Assembly (NCBI GenBank): GCA_022819985.1
Contig: JAJEGH010000048.1
Span: 1 to 64,000, forward strand
Length of the DNA stretch: 64,000 bases
Reading direction: 5' to 3'
From: Alphaproteobacteria bacterium
GTDB lineage: Bacteria; Pseudomonadota; Alphaproteobacteria; Bin65
The notes below the pieces were generated by a model. The model did no database searches. It saw only the letters and a list, made by a program, of their open reading frames with translations, and had not been told where the DNA came from. Positions 63,778 to 64,000 of the stretch are shown piece by piece. Within the stretch, counting starts at the first letter, position 1. Each line of letters begins with the position of its first letter. Both the position numbers and the translations under genes were made by a program.

Positions 63778-64000
63778 CAGGCGCCGTTCAGATGCTGCCG
63801 CAGGAAGGCGAGGGAGCGTCCGTTGGCCAGCGCGGCGGCATCCGCGCGATAGTTGTGCCCGCCTTCCAGGGCGAAGGCATGGCCGGCCCCTTCGTATTCA
63901 TGCAGGGTTACGGCGTCGAGCGGGTCCAGCGTATCGACGATCGCATCGTGCGCCTCCTGCGAACAGAGTTCGTCGGCCCCGGCGATATGGAGCATCAGCG
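63777..64000 (-). CDS. dienelactone hydrolase family protein, C-terminal part (cut by window edge)
   Basis: The last 74 codons of an alpha/beta-hydrolase of dienelactone-hydrolase type: MLHIAGADELCSQEAHDAI supplies the acidic triad residue and HEYEGAGHAFALEGGHNY the catalytic His. The nucleophile part is outside the window. It is directly upstream of the SDR gene, with the stop/start TGATG overlap, in one operon. Confidence 0.78.
   Translation of the reverse strand, partial: LMLHIAGADELCSQEAHDAIVDTLDPLDAVTLHEYEGAGHAFALEGGHNYRADAAALANGRSLAFLRQHLNGA

Overview
The window is GC-rich DNA from a heterotrophic, probably alphaproteobacterial, chromosome. This is inferred from strong third-position GC, three TRAP transporters, many CoA-linked catabolic enzymes, GSTs and intergenic palindromes of kinds common in that class. 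There is no rRNA, tRNA or housekeeping marker that would place the lineage. About 60 protein genes are supported; nearly all are catabolic or transport genes, arranged in tightly packed operons with many 4-nt start/stop overlaps.

Layout. 0-0.9 kb: the first codons of an IS630-like transposase and a vapBC-type toxin-antitoxin pair. 0.9-8.7 kb: an ICL/PEPM-family lyase, glyoxalase II, two GSTs, a hydantoinase/oxoprolinase pair (hyuA/hyuB) and a DUF1989 protein. 9.0-25.5 kb: a minus-strand catabolic array, read right to left: molybdenum hydroxylase large subunit, iron-ADH-like protein, MmgE/PrpD protein, TRAP dctPQM, second hyuA/hyuB pair, CaiB/BaiF CoA-transferase. Two foreign-looking pieces interrupt it: a GmrSD-type restriction gene (15.4-17.4 kb) and an AT-richer 1.2 kb segment (10.2-11.4 kb) bounded by an 86-bp direct repeat that copies the start of the CoA-transferase gene. 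25.7-31.8 kb: acyl-CoA dehydrogenase, fused enoyl-CoA hydratase/3-hydroxyacyl-CoA dehydrogenase, a 735-bp non-coding stretch, an NmrA-like reductase and an HSL-type esterase.

31.9-45.8 kb: a self-contained catabolic island with quinone oxidoreductase, acyl-CoA ligase, SCP-x-type thiolase, CMD protein, divergent GMC oxidoreductase, TRAP dctPQM, two tandem IclR regulators, a luciferase-like oxidoreductase, an alpha/beta-hydrolase lacking its nucleophile serine, and a secreted NTF2-like protein. Three of its promoter regions share a TTGRCWATT-like half-site. 45.9-53.4 kb: acyl-CoA ligase, enoyl-CoA hydratase homologue, a Pot-type ABC importer and a divergent TetR regulator with two matching palindromes over the shared promoter. 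53.6 kb holds an IS110 transposase remnant. 54.0-59.1 kb: a third TRAP operon with CaiB CoA-transferase and a CitE/HpcH-type lyase. 59.2-64 kb: YbaK editing protein, an enolase-superfamily protein with an altered metal-ligand motif, Zn-alcohol dehydrogenase, GST, SDR and a truncated dienelactone-hydrolase gene.

Together the genes describe an organism importing diverse organic acids with high-affinity binding-protein transporters, activating them with CoA (ligases or CoA-transferases), and processing them by beta-oxidation-like or lyase chemistry. The substrates cannot be read from the sequence.
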